From contig AP018269.1 in assembly GCA_003994795.1 (NCBI GenBank), positions 2,483,346 through 2,547,345 of the forward strand: a DNA stretch of 64,000 nucleotides. The letters run 5' to 3'. The notes beneath the pieces were generated by a model. That model was not told the origin of the DNA and searched no databases. It saw nothing but the letters and a program-made list of their open reading frames with translations. Position 1 is the first letter of the stretch; every line of letters begins with the position of its first letter. The stretch comes from Cylindrospermum sp. NIES-4074 (GTDB lineage: Bacteria; Cyanobacteriota; Cyanobacteriia; Cyanobacteriales; Nostocaceae). The position numbers and the translations under genes were made by a program. Positions 1 to 9,559 of the stretch are shown here, in pieces.

Positions 1-1
1 T

Positions 2-778
2 TTAGAGGCTGCATCTCTTGAGCAAAATCGGGTAGTAACAGCCCAGAATCAGGAGGCTAACGCAACAATTGTAGGCTGTGGTCAGAACTTATCAGACCAA
101 AAAATAGTTATTGTTGATCCGCAGTCCTTACAACAATGTCAGCCTGACCAAGTAGGAGAGATTTGGGTGTCAGGGCCTAGCGTGGCACTTGGCTATTGGA
201 ATCGATCTGAGCAAACTCAAGAAACTTTCCATGCTTATTTAGCAGAGACTGGTGAAGGCCCATTTCTACGCACAGGGGATCTAGGCTTTTTACAGGATGG
301 TGAGTTGTTCATTACAGGACGACTCAAAGATGTGATTATTATCCGAGGACAAAATCATTATCCACAAGATATTGAACTGACAACCCAAAAGAGTGATCCA
401 GCACTACGTTACGATTGTGGGGCAGCATTTACAGTTGAGGTCAATGGATTAGAGAGACTAGTTATTGTTCAAGAAGTAGAACGTAGCTACCTAAGAAAAT
501 TGAATGTGAATGCAATAGTAGGCAATGTTCGTCAAGCCGTAGCTAATAATCACGGGTTACAAGTATATGCCGTAGCATTAATCAAGACTGGAACTATTCC
601 TAAAACTTCGAGTGGGAAAATTCAGCGTCATGCCTGTCGGTCTGGCTTTCTAGCTGGAACCCTAAATGTTGTAGATGATTGGAGCGAAAATCCGCAAAAC
701 AAAGCGAAATTTTTACATTTACAAGCTGAAACCCAATCATTATTGCAGCAAGTACAATCTTCTAAACAATCTAATTAA
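2..778 (+). CDS. Fatty acyl-AMP ligase (FAAL), C-terminal part, cut by window start
   Basis: Activates a free fatty acid as acyl-adenylate and passes it to an acyl carrier protein; this would be the loading step of the cluster. The frame is open from base 2, so the N-terminal adenylation core lies outside the window. Visible are the A8-like segment GDLGFLQDGELFITGRLKD, then VIIIRGQNHYPQDIE, typical of FAALs, and the C-terminal catalytic-lysine region IPKTSSGKIQR. A GTG at 167 is only an internal codon: homology-like sequence (GEIWVSGP) continues upstream of it. The ACP gene starts 19 bp downstream, the usual FAAL-ACP pairing, as in cylA-cylB of cylindrocyclophane clusters. Family call is firm; the chain length of the substrate cannot be read from this part. 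Confidence 0.9.
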   Translation, partial: LEAASLEQNRVVTAQNQEANATIVGCGQNLSDQKIVIVDPQSLQQCQPDQVGEIWVSGPSVALGYWNRSEQTQETFHAYLAETGEGPFLRTGDLGFLQDGELFITGRLKDVIIIRGQNHYPQDIELTTQKSDPALRYDCGAAFTVEVNGLERLVIVQEVERSYLRKLNVNAIVGNVRQAVANNHGLQVYAVALIKTGTIPKTSSGKIQRHACRSGFLAGTLNVVDDWSENPQNKAKFLHLQAETQSLLQQVQSSKQSN

Positions 779-797
779 AACAAAAGCCGCATAAACA

Positions 798-1127
798 ATG
801 GAAACTCAAAATCTTGACATTCAAAACTCTCAAGCTGTGCAAATACCTCTCAACACAGACAATAAAACTAGTAAATCAGTTACAAGGGCTGAGATTCAAG
901 CTTGGATAGTTACCTACATAGCTGATTTGCTGCAAATTGATGCCGATGAAATTGATGTCACAATTCCCTTTGATCGTTACGGGCTAGATTCATCTGCTGC
1001 GGTTGGTATGACTGGGGATTTAGAGACTTGGTTAAGATATGAATTAGACGCTACTTTACTGTATGATTACCCAACGATTGAAATTCTATCCCAGTATCTA
1101 TCCGAAACAATCAATACTCAAAAATAG
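798..1127 (+). CDS. Stand-alone acyl carrier protein (CylB-like)
   Basis: 109 residues with one ACP/PCP domain (about 30-105). The phosphopantetheine serine sits in GLDSSAAVGM, the DSS variant common in ACPs that partner FAALs. About 28 polar N-terminal residues precede the domain. It probably receives the acyl group from the FAAL encoded just upstream and presents it to the dimetal enzyme downstream (CylC acts on acyl-ACP in the cylindrocyclophane pathway) and then to the first KS. The 200 bp before the next gene suggest a separate transcript or a processing point. Confidence 0.9.
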   Translation: METQNLDIQNSQAVQIPLNTDNKTSKSVTRAEIQAWIVTYIADLLQIDADEIDVTIPFDRYGLDSSAAVGMTGDLETWLRYELDATLLYDYPTIEILSQYLSETINTQK

Positions 1128-1137
1128 CTACATTTTG

Positions 1138-1166
1138 TTATAAAGAATACATTATAATCTTTATAA
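1138..1166. repeat. AT-rich inverted repeat after the ACP gene
   Basis: Perfect 8-base arms TTATAAAG and CTTTATAA separated by 13 bases, 10 bp after the ACP stop codon. It could form a weak hairpin; no clear T-tract follows, so a terminator function is uncertain. Confidence 0.4.
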
Positions 1167-1329
1167 CTTTGCTTGAATGTTAGTAGTGGATAATCCTGAC
1201 TTATTACGAAATAGCCAGGAATAATGCAAAAATTCTCACTCTTTTCAAGTGATCAATAGTTCTTGCCTAAATCTTGATCACATAATCATAATTCAAAAGT
1301 AATCAACTTGTTACTTCAGGAAGCATAAT

Positions 1330-2730
1330 ATGACAGCCCAATTGCAAACTTCAATTTTACCTAGTGAAAAACCAAGAAAAGATATCAAGCTGATTGAGAG
1401 TACTTATAAAAGTAATACCCTTTCTGACTACACAGAAAAAATAGAACATCTGTACAAAAACTTCAAATACAGCAACAACAGCAATCATTATTGGAATGAG
1501 CCTGAGTTATCAATGCTGTATGGTACTCCACTCTATGAATCTGCCTCTGCTTCCCAAAAATTAGCTCTCAATCATGTTCATTGGTTTGGGATGTACAACG
1601 TAGTAGCGGCCAGTGAAACTGAGACAATTGCTTATAATCAAATTACTTCTGGTGTTTTTTCCGCCTGTGGTTACGAAACACTAGCTCGTGAATTGGCACT
1701 AGAGACACATCAAGAACGCAGTCACATTAATGCCTTTCACAAAATTGGTTATATGACGATGAAGGACTTGCTAGGCAAGGAAGCCTTTAAAGCTCCTCTC
1801 AAAGGAAAATTGCATCAATTAACAAGTCAGGATGTAGTACAATCACCAACATCTTTACGCTTACTAAAGTCCCTCTTTCTGAAATGTGAAAATTCATCAT
1901 TAGCATCTTCTCAGTACAACTTCTTACGCTTCGCTGCTAAGAAAATGCTCAAACAGAATCAACAATACTATTCACAGTATTTGAAAGAGTTGGATGAGAA
2001 CAACAAGTTTATTCCAGTTTCAACTACAGGTTTAATTGGAAGAGGAATATCACCTAAATCTTTACAGCGTTTCTTCGCTTTCAATTGGGGAAGCTCACCT
2101 TTTTTGGCCTCTCAATACTATTCTGTACGCATCATGGCTAACATGGTGTTAAAAAATACGGAACATGGTATTTCCAAGTATTTCAAAAGTTTGGCTAAGA
2201 AAGGGGAAGTAATTCCAGATCCAACAGCAGTTTCACACTATCATTTTTTGGACGAATCCTTTCACAGTACAACTTCTTTAGTCCTGGCGCGAGATCTGTA
2301 CAAGAACTTTTCACCACCAACAGCATATGAGAAATATATAGCTAATCTGGCGATTTACATGATGCAATGTGGAATTTTGAGCGGAATTTCAGCTACTGCA
2401 CCTGACCGGTATTATGCTGATGACTACTCTTTGATGTATTTCGTCTATAGACTTTTACAATCTCCTGTATTTGAGATGTCTACTCAAGACGCACTTTATT
2501 GGATGGAAAAATGTTTTTGTCAAGAGCATGAAGGATTCCAGATGGCAGCAAAGTATCATCAAAGGCTCAGATTAGATATGTGCCGATTTTATGAAAACCT
2601 TGACTATCTATGGCCAGTCAACCGTGAAATGCGTGTAATGGCTACAGGTGGATCAGTTGATAAAGCTGTCCAAAATAACATTAAGCTTTTTCAAGACTTC
2701 TCTAAATTAGTTACTTCTGAGAATCTGTAA
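1330..2730 (+). CDS. Dimetal-carboxylate (ferritin-like) halogenase/oxygenase, CylC type
   Basis: 466 residues, mostly helical, with two ExxH motifs (E129-R-S-H132 and E309-S-F-H312) plus an acidic helix around E96/E98 and a late QEHEGFQ segment. This is the pattern of diiron ferritin-like oxygenases, which include AurF and the CylC/BrtJ halogenases. Position between FAAL-ACP and the PKS genes, and the CylK-like gene further down, favour the CylC reading: chlorination of an unactivated carbon of the acyl-ACP. An AGGAAG ribosome site lies 8 bp before ATG 1330. An N-oxygenase or hydroxylase role cannot be excluded from sequence alone; no substrate residue is diagnostic here. Confidence 0.72.
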   Translation: MTAQLQTSILPSEKPRKDIKLIESTYKSNTLSDYTEKIEHLYKNFKYSNNSNHYWNEPELSMLYGTPLYESASASQKLALNHVHWFGMYNVVAASETETIAYNQITSGVFSACGYETLARELALETHQERSHINAFHKIGYMTMKDLLGKEAFKAPLKGKLHQLTSQDVVQSPTSLRLLKSLFLKCENSSLASSQYNFLRFAAKKMLKQNQQYYSQYLKELDENNKFIPVSTTGLIGRGISPKSLQRFFAFNWGSSPFLASQYYSVRIMANMVLKNTEHGISKYFKSLAKKGEVIPDPTAVSHYHFLDESFHSTTSLVLARDLYKNFSPPTAYEKYIANLAIYMMQCGILSGISATAPDRYYADDYSLMYFVYRLLQSPVFEMSTQDALYWMEKCFCQEHEGFQMAAKYHQRLRLDMCRFYENLDYLWPVNREMRVMATGGSVDKAVQNNIKLFQDFSKLVTSENL

Positions 2731-3010
2731 ACTCTGACTGAAATGGATTAGCTGATCTGCCATTATAAACTGTTAATGCCCTTCGAGTAGGGTGTAGGGT
2801 TTGAATGTAAGGAAGCTATTAACCGAGATACGGAATGCGAGATTGATATCCTTAACATCTTGTCATTTAATGAATTAAGCGACTTGTGTCCCATTCCCCT
2901 CGGCGTTAATCTCCCCCTACAGCCTTACACCCTTAAAACCGCTCCGAAGGAGCTTGGTTATAGTGACTTATTATCCAGTACAAATATGTTGAACAAGTAG
3001 GTTCATTGAG
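2731..3010. other. Gap between CylC-like gene and first PKS gene
   Basis: 280 bp without a gene. It has GGGTGTAGGGT-type and complementary CCCTACA/TTACACCC stretches and a small hairpin at 2937-2959 (GCTCC-GAA-GGAGC core) 50 bp before the PKS start. This is a plausible promoter or leader region, but no motif is clear. Confidence 0.3.
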
Positions 3011-6000
3011 ATGAATACTATAGCTATTATCGGCATGGGTTGTCGTTTTCCCGGTGCTAATGATCCTCAATCTCTATGGGATATTATGCGTAATGGGATA
3101 AATACCATCACCGAAGTGCCAACAGATCGTTGGTTTATTGACAAATTTTATCATCCAGAACCATCTACACCAGGAAAAATGAATACTCGTTTTGGTGGTT
3201 TTCTGGAGCAGGTGGATCAATTTGAGCCTAGCTTTTTTGGGATTTCCCCCCGTGAAGCGAAATCGATAGACCCTCAGCAGAGATTAGTATTAGAGGTAGC
3301 TTGGGAAGCCCTAGAAAATGCAGGAATAGTTCCAGGAAGCTTGTCTGGTAGTAAAACAGGTGTGTTTATTGGTATATGCGGTAGCGATTATGACAGGTTA
3401 GGATGCAGAGATTTCGCTCAATTAGATGCTTACAGTGGTACTGGTACTAGTTTTAGTATTGCTGCTAATCGTCTATCTTATTTAATGAATCTCCAAGGGC
3501 CGAGTATAGCAATAGACACTGCTTGCTCTTCCTCATTGACAGCAATACACCTGGCTTGTCAAAGTCTGCATACTCGTGAATCTAATCTCTGCTTAGTGGG
3601 AGGGGTGAACATAATTTCTTGGCCAGGCCCAACTATTACTTTCTCTCAAGCAAATATGATGGCATCAGATGGTCTCTGTAAGACCTTTGATGCTAGTGCT
3701 GATGGTTATGTTCGAGGGGAGGGTTGTGGGCTAGTAGTCCTCAAGCGTTATTCAGAAGCTCTGCGCGATGGGGATAAGATTTTAGCAGTTATTAGAGGAT
3801 CAGCAGTTAATCATGATGGGTTGAGTAATGGACTCACAGCACCTAATGGCACCTCCCAACAAATGGTTATCCGTCAAGCCTTAAAAAATGCTGGAGTAGC
3901 ACCTGCACAGATTAGCTATGTAGAAGCTCATGGTACTGGTACTTCTTTAGGAGATCCAATCGAGGTTAAATCTCTAAAAAGTGTGCTGATGGAAGGTCGT
4001 CAACTAGATCAACCCTGTTGGATTGGCTCTGTCAAGACCAATATTGGTCATTTGGAAGCAGCTGCGGGGATAGCAGGTTTGATCAAAGTAGTACTTTCAC
4101 TGCAATATAGGGAAATTCCACCGCACCTACATTTAAAACAATTAAATCCCTATATCTCTCTAGAGGGGACTAGTATTTCTATTCCTACTGAACTCCAACC
4201 TTGGACATCTGGCACAGAAAGCCGCTTCGCTGGGATAAGTGCCTTTAGTTTCGGTGGTGCTAATGCCCATGTAGTGGTGGAAGAAGCACCCATAGTCACA
4301 TCAGAGGTAAGCGAAGTTGAACGTCCACAGCACCTATTAACCCTATCAGCGAAAAATGAAAGTGCCCTGAGAGAATTGGCACAAAGATATCAAGAATTCA
4401 TCGCCAAATATCCAGAAACATCACTAGCAGACATCGGGTTCACAGCCAACAAAGGGCGATCGCATTTTGACCACCGGCTAGCAATAGTGGCAACATCTCA
4501 TCAGCAGTTGCAAGAGGCACTAAATGCTGTTACTCAAGGGAAAGAAATATCAGGGCTAGTAACCAGCCAAATCAAAACCAAAAAACGGCCCAAGATAGCC
4601 TTTTTATTTACCGGTCAAGGTTCGCAATATTTGGGAATGGGGCAGCAACTCTACAACACCCAGCCAACATTCCGCGACGCACTTGATCATTGCGATGAAA
4701 TCTTGCGTCCCTACTGGGGAGAAGCACTCATCAAAGTTCTCTACCCTGAACCAGGAACAACTTCACCCCTAGACCAGACATTTTACACCCAACCAGCCCT
4801 ATTTGCCTTAGAGTATGCCATATTCCAGTTATGGAAATCTTGGGGCATTGAACCGACAGTTGTCATGGGACATAGTCTCGGGGAATATGTAGCTGCTTGT
4901 GTAGCAGGAGTTTTCAGTCTAGAGGATGGACTGAAACTGGTTGTCGAACGGGCACGTCTGATGCAAAGCCTGCCACCAACGGGTGAAATGGTCGCAGTCT
5001 TAGCAACCAAGGCAGTCATTGAGTCCATTACGGTCATAGATGAGCAACAAGTAGCGATCGCTGCCTACAATGGCGCAAATAATACAGTCATTTCTGGGGA
5101 ACGGCAGGCAGTCCAGTCCATCTGTAGCGCTCTGGAAGCCCAGGGAATTATCACCAAAAAACTACAAACCTCTCATGCTTTCCATTCCCCACTGATGGAG
5201 CCGATATTGGCCCAATTCCAGATATTAGCAGCCAGTATCACCTACAATCCGCCACAAATAGAGATAATTTCTAATCTCACTGCCCAGCCACTGACAGCAG
5301 CTGCAATTAATGCAGACTATTGGTGTCACCACTTGCGCGCACCAGTGCAATTTGCTGCTAGTTTGGAGACTTTGGCTGCTGTTGGTTATCAATTTTTTGT
5401 GGAGATTGGTCCCAAACCAGTCTTGTTGGGAATGGGGCGTCACTGCTTGCCAGAGGTGGAGGCAGTTTGGCTCCCCAGTTTGCGTCCAGGGTATGACGAT
5501 TGGCAGCAAATGCTCTTGAGTTTGGCGCAACTTTATGTGCATGGTGTCTCAGTCGATTGGTCTGGTTTTGACCAAAATTATCCGCGACAATTAGTTAGTC
5601 TGCCCACTTATCCTTTCCAGCGACAGCGCTACTGGTTAGATACCACCGCATTAGATCTCAATGGAACACGAATCGCGATACAGAATGATATCCAAAGTAA
5701 GGTATTACATCCCCTCGTTAGTCAACGATTGAACTCAGCACTAAGAGAAATTCAATTTGAGTCGCAAATTAGCCAAAACTGTCCAGTTTATTTGAAAGAC
5801 CATCGTGTTTTTGGGGCAGTCATCTTCCCAACTACAGCTTATTTAGAAATGGTCCTGGCTGTAGGCGCTAATGTTTTCCAATCAAATAATTTGGTTGTAG
5901 AAGCTGTTAACATCCAAACACCCCTGATCCTTCCAGAGGATGAAGTTAGAACCGTCCAGTTAATTTTAATCCCAGAAGATTCAAAGGCTTATTCTTTCCA

Positions 6001-9000
6001 GATATTTAGTCTAAATTCAACAATAGAAAATTCTGAGCCATCTTGGACTTTGCATACTTCTGGAAAAGTTCTGGTGGGTGACAAAGACTCGCAATTTCCT
6101 CAGACTAATTTAAGTATATTGCAAGCCAGTTGTCATCAAGAAAGTTCCATTAAAGATTATTACCAACAGTTTCGAGACCGAGGAATAGATTATGGTTCCA
6201 GCTTCCAAGGAATTGAACAACTCTGGCAGCAGGAAGAATTTGCGCTTGGACATATTCGTTTACCAGAGCCATTAATTTCAGAGATAGAAGACTACCAGCT
6301 ACACCCAGTTTTATTAGATGCTAGTTTCCAGGTTTTAGGGGCTGCTATTTCCCAGAATAACCAAGCAGATATTTACCTGCCAGTAGGCTTGGAAAACCTA
6401 CGTATTTACCGTCGTCCTACTACCAATATTTGGAGTCATGCTCAGGTGCGTCCAGCAAAAAACTCCAATCAAAAGACCCTAATTGGTGATATATGCCTGT
6501 TCTCCCCTGATGGACAAATAATTGCCGTAGTGGAGGGTCTATTGATGAAGCAAGCAAGCCGTCAAGCTTTGCTAGGGACTACACAGGAATCCCTACAGAA
6601 TTGGTTCTATGAAGTTGAGTGGCGGCAAAAAGCATCCTTGAGTGATAAGAAAAAATCATTTGACCACTTGTCTACTTCTTTTGCCACACCCAAGAGTTGG
6701 TTAATTTTGGTTGATGAGTCAGGGATTGGTAAGCAGTTAGCAACCCATCTGCAATCTCAAGGAGAGGAATGTACTTTAGTTTTTTCCGGCAGTGAATATA
6801 AGCAGTTAACCAGGCAAGAGTTTAGGATAAATCCAACCAACCCCGATAATTATCAACAACTTCTAAAAGTAGTAGGGGAAAATCAGCCTCCATTGAAAGG
6901 AGTAATAAACTGTTGGAGCTTGAATGCTTTACAAGTAACACATCTGACAGCTGATGACTTAGAAAAAGCATCTCAACAAGGATGTGGTAGTACTTTGCAT
7001 TTAGTCAAAGCTTTAGTAGGAGCAGGATTTGTAGAACCACCTTTCTTGTGTTTAGTAACACAGGGTGCTGTTTCAGTGGGAGTAAAGGCGAATTTACCTG
7101 GGGTAGCTCAATCTTCATTATGGGGCATGGGAAAAGTCATCGCGCTGGAACACCCAGAACTAAATTGTGTATTGGTGGATTTAGATCCCAATCCAGTTGC
7201 AAATGAGGCAGCACAAGTCCTATTTGAGGAAATTTGCTCAAAAGATACGGAAAATCAAGTTGCTTACCGTAACAACGTTCGTTACGTGGCCAGGCTGATA
7301 CGTAGCCGCCAAGCTTTAGAAAGACTATTAGAAGATAAGCATAATTTGCCTCAATCTCAGTCCTTCCAACTTGGAATATCTACCAAAGGGATTCTCGATA
7401 ATTTGGAACTGCAACCTACCACACGTCGACAACCTGTATTCGGTGAGGTAGAGATTCGAGTAAGGGCTACGGGGCTAAATTTTCTAGATGTTTTAGATGC
7501 TTTAGGCTTGCTGCCTTTTGAACGAGGTTGGTTTGGTGCTGAGTGTTCTGGCGTGGTGGTGGCTATTGGAGAAGGGGTAGAAGGCTTGGAAATAGGAGAT
7601 GCGGTTTTAGCCATAGCTCCCAGTAGCTGTAGTCAGTATGTAACAGTTAAAACTACTATGGTTACTCCAAAACCAGAGAATATCACCTTTGAGGAGGCCG
7701 CGACAATTCCTGCTAATTTCTTAACAGCCTATTATGCTTTGCATCACGTGGCTAAAATATCAGCAGGAGACCGAGTGTTGATTCATGCCGCTGCTGGTGG
7801 CACTGGTATGGCTGCGGTTCAAATAGCCCAACAAGCTGGGGCAAAAGTCTTTGGGACAGCTAGTGCTGGCAAATGGGAGTTTCTGAAGTCCTTAGGAGTG
7901 GAGCATATAATGAACTCGCGCTCCCTAGATTTTGCCAATGAAGTGATGGCAATCACAGAAGGTAAAGGGGTCGATATTGTTCTCAATTCCCTAGCCGGAG
8001 AATTTATTCCTAAAAGTCTATCAGTTCTGGGAGATAAAGGTTACTTTTTAGAAATTGGTAAGAATGGTGTTTGGGATGCTAGCCAGGTTGCCAACGTAAA
8101 ACCTGATGTAGTCTACTCTATCGTAGATTTAATACAGGTGTGTCAGCAACAACCAGACTTAATCCAATCAATGCTGCGCCACCTAATGCAGCAATTTCAG
8201 GAAGGTAAGCTCAAGCCACTACCACAGACAGTCTTCTCTATTGATAAAGTGGTAGACGCTTTCCGATATATGCAGCAAGCTAAACACATCGGCAAGATTG
8301 TAGTATCTCAGGAGTTAGAGAATAACGATTCAACTTCTCGTTTGCCTCTTACCTTCCGTGAAGATAGTACCTATTTGATTACTGGTGGATTAGGAGCTTT
8401 GGGTCTATTGGTGGCTCGGTTTCTAGTGGAACGTGGAGCCAAAAATTTGGTTCTGGTAGGACGCAGTACTCCTAGTCAGGCTGTGAGTAACCAGTTAAGA
8501 GAGTTGGAGTCCGCAGGCGCTCAGGTGATTGTGGCTAAGGCCGATATTTCTTCTGTAGAGCAAGTAGTTCAGGTGCTAAAGGATATTGAGCAATATCCTT
8601 TAGCACCTTTACGGGGGATTATTCATGCTGTCGGTGTTTTGGATGATGGCATACTGCAGCAGCTTACTTGGGAGCGTTTCAGCCGGGTAATGGCTCCTAA
8701 AGTACAAGGTGCTTGGCATCTTCACACTTTGACTCAGAATTTGCCATTAGACTTTTTTGTATTGTTTTCTTCTGCTGCCTCTCTATTAGGTTCTCCTGGT
8801 CAAGCTAATTATGCAGCCGCAAATGCGTTTCTGGATGCCTTGGCTTACTCACGTCAGGATCAGGGGCTACCAGGGCTGAGTATTAATTGGGGGACATGGG
8901 CTGAAGTAGGGCTTGCTGCTAAACATCAGGCAGATGAGCGAATGAAAATCAAGGGAATAGAAAGTATATCTCCCCAAAAGGGATTAGAGGTACTGGAACA

Positions 9001-9559
9001 GTTGTTTTCCCACTCTTCTGCTCAGATTGGAGTAGTGCCTATTAACTGGTCACATTTCAGTGATCAATTAACAAGGTTGCCATTCTTAGCTGATTTTCAG
9101 CAAGTATCTAACCAGTCACGCGAGGAAGACTCGAAATTTCTCCAACAATTAAAGGAGGCTCCTGTTGAACAGCGTCGGGCTTACTTAATAGCTCATGTTC
9201 AAACCCAAGTGGCCAAAGTTTTGGGATTAAACATATCAGAGTCGATAGATTTAGAGCAAGGTTTTTTTGACTTAGGCATGGATTCACTGACATCTGTTGA
9301 ATTGAGAAACCGTTTACAAGTCAGTTTAGGTTGTGTGATTCCTTCAACAGCAGCCTTTGACTATCCAACAGTAGCAGCTTTAGTCGATTATCTAGCCGGG
9401 GAAGTGTTGGGACTAGAGTTTACTTCAGAATCTGTTACTCCGTCACAAAATGCGAGTGATGAATCTAATAGGGCAGCTTCGTTAGAAGAACTATCCCAAG
9501 ATGAGATTGCAGACCTGTTGGCTCAAGAACTAGCAGCTTTAATGGAGGAGAAAGTTTAG
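3011..9559 (+). CDS. Type I PKS, fully reducing module KS-AT-DH-ER-KR-ACP
   Basis: 2182 residues, one complete module. KS has Cys172 in DTACSSSL, EAHGTGTSLGDP and NIGHLEAAAG. AT has Ser622 in GHSLGEY and HAFH (His722/His725), the signature for malonyl-CoA. DH has His931 in HRVFGAVIFP (HxxxGxxxxP) and Asp1103 in LLDASFQ. A structural pseudo-KR stretch follows, then ER with the NADPH motif AAAGGTGMAAVQ. KR has GGLGALG and the active-site SSAASLLGSPGQANYAAAN, with an LDD motif of B-type KRs. The ACP serine is Ser2092 in GMDSL. It should add one saturated two-carbon unit to the FAAL-derived chain. The stop codon directly abuts the GTG of the next PKS gene. The AT segment is duplicated almost exactly in that gene. 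Confidence 0.96.
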   Translation: MNTIAIIGMGCRFPGANDPQSLWDIMRNGINTITEVPTDRWFIDKFYHPEPSTPGKMNTRFGGFLEQVDQFEPSFFGISPREAKSIDPQQRLVLEVAWEALENAGIVPGSLSGSKTGVFIGICGSDYDRLGCRDFAQLDAYSGTGTSFSIAANRLSYLMNLQGPSIAIDTACSSSLTAIHLACQSLHTRESNLCLVGGVNIISWPGPTITFSQANMMASDGLCKTFDASADGYVRGEGCGLVVLKRYSEALRDGDKILAVIRGSAVNHDGLSNGLTAPNGTSQQMVIRQALKNAGVAPAQISYVEAHGTGTSLGDPIEVKSLKSVLMEGRQLDQPCWIGSVKTNIGHLEAAAGIAGLIKVVLSLQYREIPPHLHLKQLNPYISLEGTSISIPTELQPWTSGTESRFAGISAFSFGGANAHVVVEEAPIVTSEVSEVERPQHLLTLSAKNESALRELAQRYQEFIAKYPETSLADIGFTANKGRSHFDHRLAIVATSHQQLQEALNAVTQGKEISGLVTSQIKTKKRPKIAFLFTGQGSQYLGMGQQLYNTQPTFRDALDHCDEILRPYWGEALIKVLYPEPGTTSPLDQTFYTQPALFALEYAIFQLWKSWGIEPTVVMGHSLGEYVAACVAGVFSLEDGLKLVVERARLMQSLPPTGEMVAVLATKAVIESITVIDEQQVAIAAYNGANNTVISGERQAVQSICSALEAQGIITKKLQTSHAFHSPLMEPILAQFQILAASITYNPPQIEIISNLTAQPLTAAAINADYWCHHLRAPVQFAASLETLAAVGYQFFVEIGPKPVLLGMGRHCLPEVEAVWLPSLRPGYDDWQQMLLSLAQLYVHGVSVDWSGFDQNYPRQLVSLPTYPFQRQRYWLDTTALDLNGTRIAIQNDIQSKVLHPLVSQRLNSALREIQFESQISQNCPVYLKDHRVFGAVIFPTTAYLEMVLAVGANVFQSNNLVVEAVNIQTPLILPEDEVRTVQLILIPEDSKAYSFQIFSLNSTIENSEPSWTLHTSGKVLVGDKDSQFPQTNLSILQASCHQESSIKDYYQQFRDRGIDYGSSFQGIEQLWQQEEFALGHIRLPEPLISEIEDYQLHPVLLDASFQVLGAAISQNNQADIYLPVGLENLRIYRRPTTNIWSHAQVRPAKNSNQKTLIGDICLFSPDGQIIAVVEGLLMKQASRQALLGTTQESLQNWFYEVEWRQKASLSDKKKSFDHLSTSFATPKSWLILVDESGIGKQLATHLQSQGEECTLVFSGSEYKQLTRQEFRINPTNPDNYQQLLKVVGENQPPLKGVINCWSLNALQVTHLTADDLEKASQQGCGSTLHLVKALVGAGFVEPPFLCLVTQGAVSVGVKANLPGVAQSSLWGMGKVIALEHPELNCVLVDLDPNPVANEAAQVLFEEICSKDTENQVAYRNNVRYVARLIRSRQALERLLEDKHNLPQSQSFQLGISTKGILDNLELQPTTRRQPVFGEVEIRVRATGLNFLDVLDALGLLPFERGWFGAECSGVVVAIGEGVEGLEIGDAVLAIAPSSCSQYVTVKTTMVTPKPENITFEEAATIPANFLTAYYALHHVAKISAGDRVLIHAAAGGTGMAAVQIAQQAGAKVFGTASAGKWEFLKSLGVEHIMNSRSLDFANEVMAITEGKGVDIVLNSLAGEFIPKSLSVLGDKGYFLEIGKNGVWDASQVANVKPDVVYSIVDLIQVCQQQPDLIQSMLRHLMQQFQEGKLKPLPQTVFSIDKVVDAFRYMQQAKHIGKIVVSQELENNDSTSRLPLTFREDSTYLITGGLGALGLLVARFLVERGAKNLVLVGRSTPSQAVSNQLRELESAGAQVIVAKADISSVEQVVQVLKDIEQYPLAPLRGIIHAVGVLDDGILQQLTWERFSRVMAPKVQGAWHLHTLTQNLPLDFFVLFSSAASLLGSPGQANYAAANAFLDALAYSRQDQGLPGLSINWGTWAEVGLAAKHQADERMKIKGIESISPQKGLEVLEQLFSHSSAQIGVVPINWSHFSDQLTRLPFLADFQQVSNQSREEDSKFLQQLKEAPVEQRRAYLIAHVQTQVAKVLGLNISESIDLEQGFFDLGMDSLTSVELRNRLQVSLGCVIPSTAAFDYPTVAALVDYLAGEVLGLEFTSESVTPSQNASDESNRAASLEELSQDEIADLLAQELAALMEEKV
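4259..5643 (+). repeat. AT-domain duplication, copy 1
   Basis: About 1385 bp encoding the KS-AT linker, whole AT and post-AT linker. It repeats at 10919-12302 with fewer than ten differences visible by eye, while KS and other regions of the two genes are clearly diverged. Edges are sharp: just after the conserved GANAH/GTNAH motif and at the end of the YWLDT motif. This points to recent gene conversion or AT replacement. Confidence 0.93.

Noticed and set aside
4783-5542. Minus-strand and shifted ORFs inside the AT domain, repeated at 11443-12201
   Set aside because: They are near-identical in both AT copies only because the DNA is duplicated; no ribosome sites and no family resemblance.
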